A stretch of 64,000 nt of DNA from Rapana venosa (taxonomy: Eukaryota > Mollusca > Gastropoda > Neogastropoda > Muricidae): assembly GCA_028751875.1 (NCBI GenBank), contig CM054141.1:63633211-63697210 (forward strand), written 5' to 3'. Positions within the stretch are counted from its first letter, which is position 1; the number at the start of each line of letters is the position of its first letter. A program made the position numbers and the translations under genes. Below, one piece after another: positions 37,015 to 41,681 of this stretch. A model generated the notes under the pieces. It saw nothing but the letters and a program-made list of their open reading frames with translations. It did no database searches and was not told the origin of the DNA.

Positions 37015-40000
37015 CAATACACACACACATGCACATCCCAGTTATATCATTACTTCTACATCTTTGTGAATGACCTGCTGTTTTCTGTTTCAGAAAACTT
37101 CCACAGGATGTTTTGTGAGTACCCAAAAAACTATTTTTTTTAATAAAAATTTTGATCGCTCAGTTCAGTGGATAGTGATGAAGTAGTATTAGAGCAATAT
37201 GGCATTTTACTCTGAGGTGCTTTGATGTGTGGAAGTTTACTGTGAGATGTTACTGTATGATGTTTTGTCACAACATGTAGCACCTGATGCCTAAACTATA
37301 TTGAATGTGCTGGTGGCAGCCATCCTATTCCACCTAAAGATGTTTTGCTGTTATTCATTTTGTTGTTTTTTGGACTATGCACATATCTTATACATCATTC
37401 CATTGGGGACGGGATAGCTCAGTGGTCAGAGTGCTTGCTTTCCCACAGCCAATGTTAAGCAGCGTCGAGTGAGGTTACCACTTGGATGGGTGACCGTTTG
37501 GGCGCTTTGGCTTCAGTACAGTTCCCCCAGTTCACCCAGCTGTAAATGGGTACCTGCCCTCTTTAGGGTCAGGGAAGGTAAAGCAGTGAAGGAGAGGAGA
37601 TGGGCGCCACCCTCAATATGCTGGCCCCTGGAGAAGCTGATGTCTCTGACACCTCGCCCCCCTATGACCACATAGGTTATGGGACACCTTTAACTTCACT
37701 TATATTGAGTGACGTTTGGCCTTTGGCTTCAGTACATGTTCCCCCAGTTCACCAAGCTGTAAATGGGTAGCTGCTCTGTTAGAGTCAGGGAATGTTTAAC
37801 ACTGGGAGGTGATGGGCGCACCATCAATTGTGGCTCTGTAGCAGCAGAGGTCTCTGCCCTCGCCCCTATAAAACAAGGTTTTGGAACACCTTACCTTTAT
37901 TCCTTACTTTCATACGTTAGTTGTAATCAAGGCCTGTATTGCAGTGTATTGTTCTGCCCCACCAAATATAGACAAACTTTGATGTTAGCATCTTCATGTA
38001 AGGATGGTACGTGTGTATTGCCACATGCCCTTGTACAATTCTGCTGGAAGATGGTGACCATTCACTTTTCATTTTGGTGTAGTGCTGTGCAGACATGCCT
38101 CTGCACTCTTCAGGATGACAAAAACAGATTGGTGTCGCTCCCAGAGAGGCTTGTACCTGTCCCTAGTGACTTTGAGAGAGATTGGTGTATCTCCCATACC
38201 TGTACGTGTCCCTAATGACCTGCAGACAGAATGTTGTCTCTCCCATGGAGTGGGGTTCACACACTCCTTGAATTTTGAGACCCCCTTTTTCAGGGTCTTG
38301 AATCCCCTTTAAAGTGACCAAAGTGACAACTTCTGATAAAAACCTCCTTGGAAATGAAGGCTTGTTCTCTTTAATTGTAATAGTGCTGTAAAATAAATAA
38401 AAGTATATATAGATTTTTTTTTAAAGAAAATGAATGCAAAGAAGGAAGTAAGCATGATCATGTGACTACCAAGACTGTTAATTGTGAAATAACCCCTGAA
38501 CCCATGCTGTATCCACAGTTTGAAGTGAAATGATTCGTTGCTTGAAGTTTTAGTTTGCGGTGTTTTAACAACAGATATCATTCTTTGAGTTTTTGCCACC
38601 AGATAGGAATCTTTGTGTTGAAAGCCATGTTCTCCCTGTTGGGATGCCGGGGGCCTCTCAGAATAAATAGCTTCCCCATCATCTGGAAATCCTTTTCTTT
38701 CCCCCTCTTTGTTTTTGCCTTGTTCCTTTTCTTCCTGACACCTCTTTCTTGTCTGTTTTCTGCCATCTTGTTCCATTCTCCTGCCTTCTTTTCCAGAAAG
38801 ACTTAAAAGACAACTCTCTCTTATGCCGAAGTCAGATGTGCTGGGCCTGACATGTCAGGCACTTAACGGCAGCGTGACGCATTTTCACTCATATGACAGA
38901 CAACAACAGTTGCTGTCTGAGCATTCAAAGAAGAAGAAGAATGTGAAGAAGAAGAAGAAAGCCAAAAAAGAAAGAAAAGAAGAAAGCCATGTTGTAATAA
39001 CAATAATAACAATAATTTTAATTCAGTTTTTGCAGGCCATATAGCCATGTTGTGTGTGTTGGTGGCAGCGATCCTGTCTCACCTGAAGAACGCGGGGCTG
39101 GAGGGAGACAGGAAGGAGGCCAAGCAGCGCTACATGGACAACATGCAGGCCTACACCACCAACCTGCTGGGCAGACCCCTGGAAAAACTCCACGTATGTC
39201 CGCCAGCTGGGATCATGGGTCATACTGGGAAGTGTGGGAAGTGTCTGTGTGTGTGAAGTTTGTGTGTGTGAAGTTTGTGAGTGTGTGTATGTGTGTTAGA
39301 GAGAGAGAGAGTGTGTGTGTGTAGTTGTGTGGTGAAGTTTGTGTTGTGTGTTAGAGAGAGGAGAGAGAGTGTGTTAGAGAGAGAGTGTGTGTTAGTATGT
39401 GTGTGTGAAGTGTGTTCTTTTTTATTTATTTTATTCTTTTATTTTGAGGATATGGAATAAGCACTCATGTGCTCTTTTACATCCAATCCCTGTGTGCATG
39501 CGGTTTTGTAAATTTTGTCACCTGTTCCCATCGGCACTCATGGCCTACTCTTTTGAAGAGCGGTACACTGTCCAAGTGTCTGCTCCCTTTAAAAAAGCAG
39601 GAGGGTTGTAATGATGTTCAGTTGGATGATGAAGATAACGGTCATTGAAGTCATGTGACTGGTGGTGTGTGTGACAGATGTAGCGGTCATTGAGGTCATG
39701 TGACTGGTGGTGGTTTGTGTGACAGATGTAGCGGTCATTGACGTCATGTGACTGGTGGTGTGTGTGACAGATGTAGCGGTCATTGAGGTCATGTGACTGG
39801 TGGTGTGTGTGACAGATGTAGCGGTCATTGAGGTCATGTGACTGGTGGTGTGTGTGACAGATGTAGCAGTCATTGACGTCATGTGACTGGTGGTGGTGTG
39901 TGTGACAGATGTAGCGGTCATTGACGTCATGTGACTGGTGGTGGTGTGTGTGACAGATGTAGCGGCCATTGAGGTCATGTGACTGGTGGTGGTGTGTGTG

Positions 40001-41585
40001 ACAGATGTAGCGGTCATTGAAGTCATGTGACTGGTGGTGTGTGTGACAGATGTAGCGGTCATTGACGTCATGTGACTGGTGGTGGTGTGTGTGACAGATG
40101 TAGCGGTCATTGACGTCGTGTGACTGGTGGTGTGTGTGACAGATGTAGCGGTCATTGAGGTCATGTGACTGGTGGTGGTGTGTGTGACAGATGTAGCAGT
40201 CATTGATGTCGTGTGACTGGTGGTGTGTGTGACAGATGTAGCGGTCATTGAGGTCATGTGACTGGTGGTGGTGTGTGTGACAGATGTAGCGGTCATTGAG
40301 GTCGTGTGACTGGTGGTGTGTGTGACAGATGTAGCAGTCATTGAGGTCGTGTGACTGGTGGTGTGTGTGACAGATGTAGCGGTCATTGACGTCATGTGAC
40401 TGGTGGTGGTGTGTGTGACAGATGTAGCGGTCATTGACGTTGTGTGACTGGTGGTGGTGTGTGACAGATTTTCTTTGAGGGTGTGGAGGGGAGAGTGGCA
40501 GCAGGGGTGGCACGGGCAGACGTGGGCTTCCAGCTGGCCTTCAGCAAGACGGAGCTGAGGAAGGTCATCAAGGAATACCCCGGCAAAGAGGTGGGTATAC
40601 TCTTATGTTGTATCCTAGGGCTACCCCTGATACCCTAATTGAGAAGTCGGTTTACCCATAACCCCGGCAAAGAGGTGGGTCCACCCCTAACTATTCTAAC
40701 AGATGTCGGTTTACCCATCATAACCTCAGGAAAGAGGTCTACCCCTAATGCCCCAATAGAGAGTTTGGTCTACCCATAATACCGCATTAGAGAGGTAGGT
40801 TTACCCATCATAACCCTGGCAAGGAGGTGGGTCCACCCCGATACATGGGCTTAAAAGGTGGTATACCCCCCTCCCCCGCAAAAAAAAATAATAAAAAAAT
40901 GAACAAGTGGTTTTATTCCAACAAAAAAGGTGGATCTTCCCCTAACAGGTGTGAAAAGAGGTGAGTCTGCCCTTGGCCAGCTTTACCACCCCAACAGAAA
41001 GGTGGGACTATAAATACCCTAGTACAGGAGGTCTGCCTTGAATCCTCGGCAAGGCAGTGTGTCTGCCCCTGTGTCAGTGTTACTTAGGGCATTTGTTTTC
41101 ACCAGTGCATGGACACTTCTTTTACCTGTGCATGAACACTTGGGTGTTTTTTTTTAACCAGTGTATGAATGCTTGTCAGTGGGACAATATCACAATGTGG
41201 ATAGATTATTTGCCACTATTAAAGTTTGGATAAGCTATTATGAAAGAATTGTCTTTGTCACAAATTGGATAACTTATTACCCACGTCTCCTGGTCCATGA
41301 TTGGATTAGTCTGTGAGAAATAGTCTCCTTCCTTTGGTATGACTCTGTGTTGGAACACAATATCAAAGTAAAACTGGAAGAAAAAAAGAACAAATACATA
41401 ATCTCCATGTGCAAAACAATCCTGTGCTATGAGACAAGTGGTGAGATAAACAGGCAGACATTTAATTAAGATCACTCAAAGAGTCACATCTTCATAAGGA
41501 AAACTAAGAAGTTACACACACACAGGCACACACACACAGGCACACACACACCAGGCACACACACACACACACACACACACACCAG

Positions 41586-41619
<34 letters not shown>

Positions 41620-41646
41620 CACACACACACACACACACCACACACA

Positions 41647-41681
<35 letters not shown>

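Noticed and set aside
39545..40513. 322-codon minus-strand open frame of His-rich repeats ([14 protein letters not shown])
   Set aside because: It is the reverse strand of the 45/48-base minisatellite before exon 21. The period is a multiple of three, so the frame stays open without selection.
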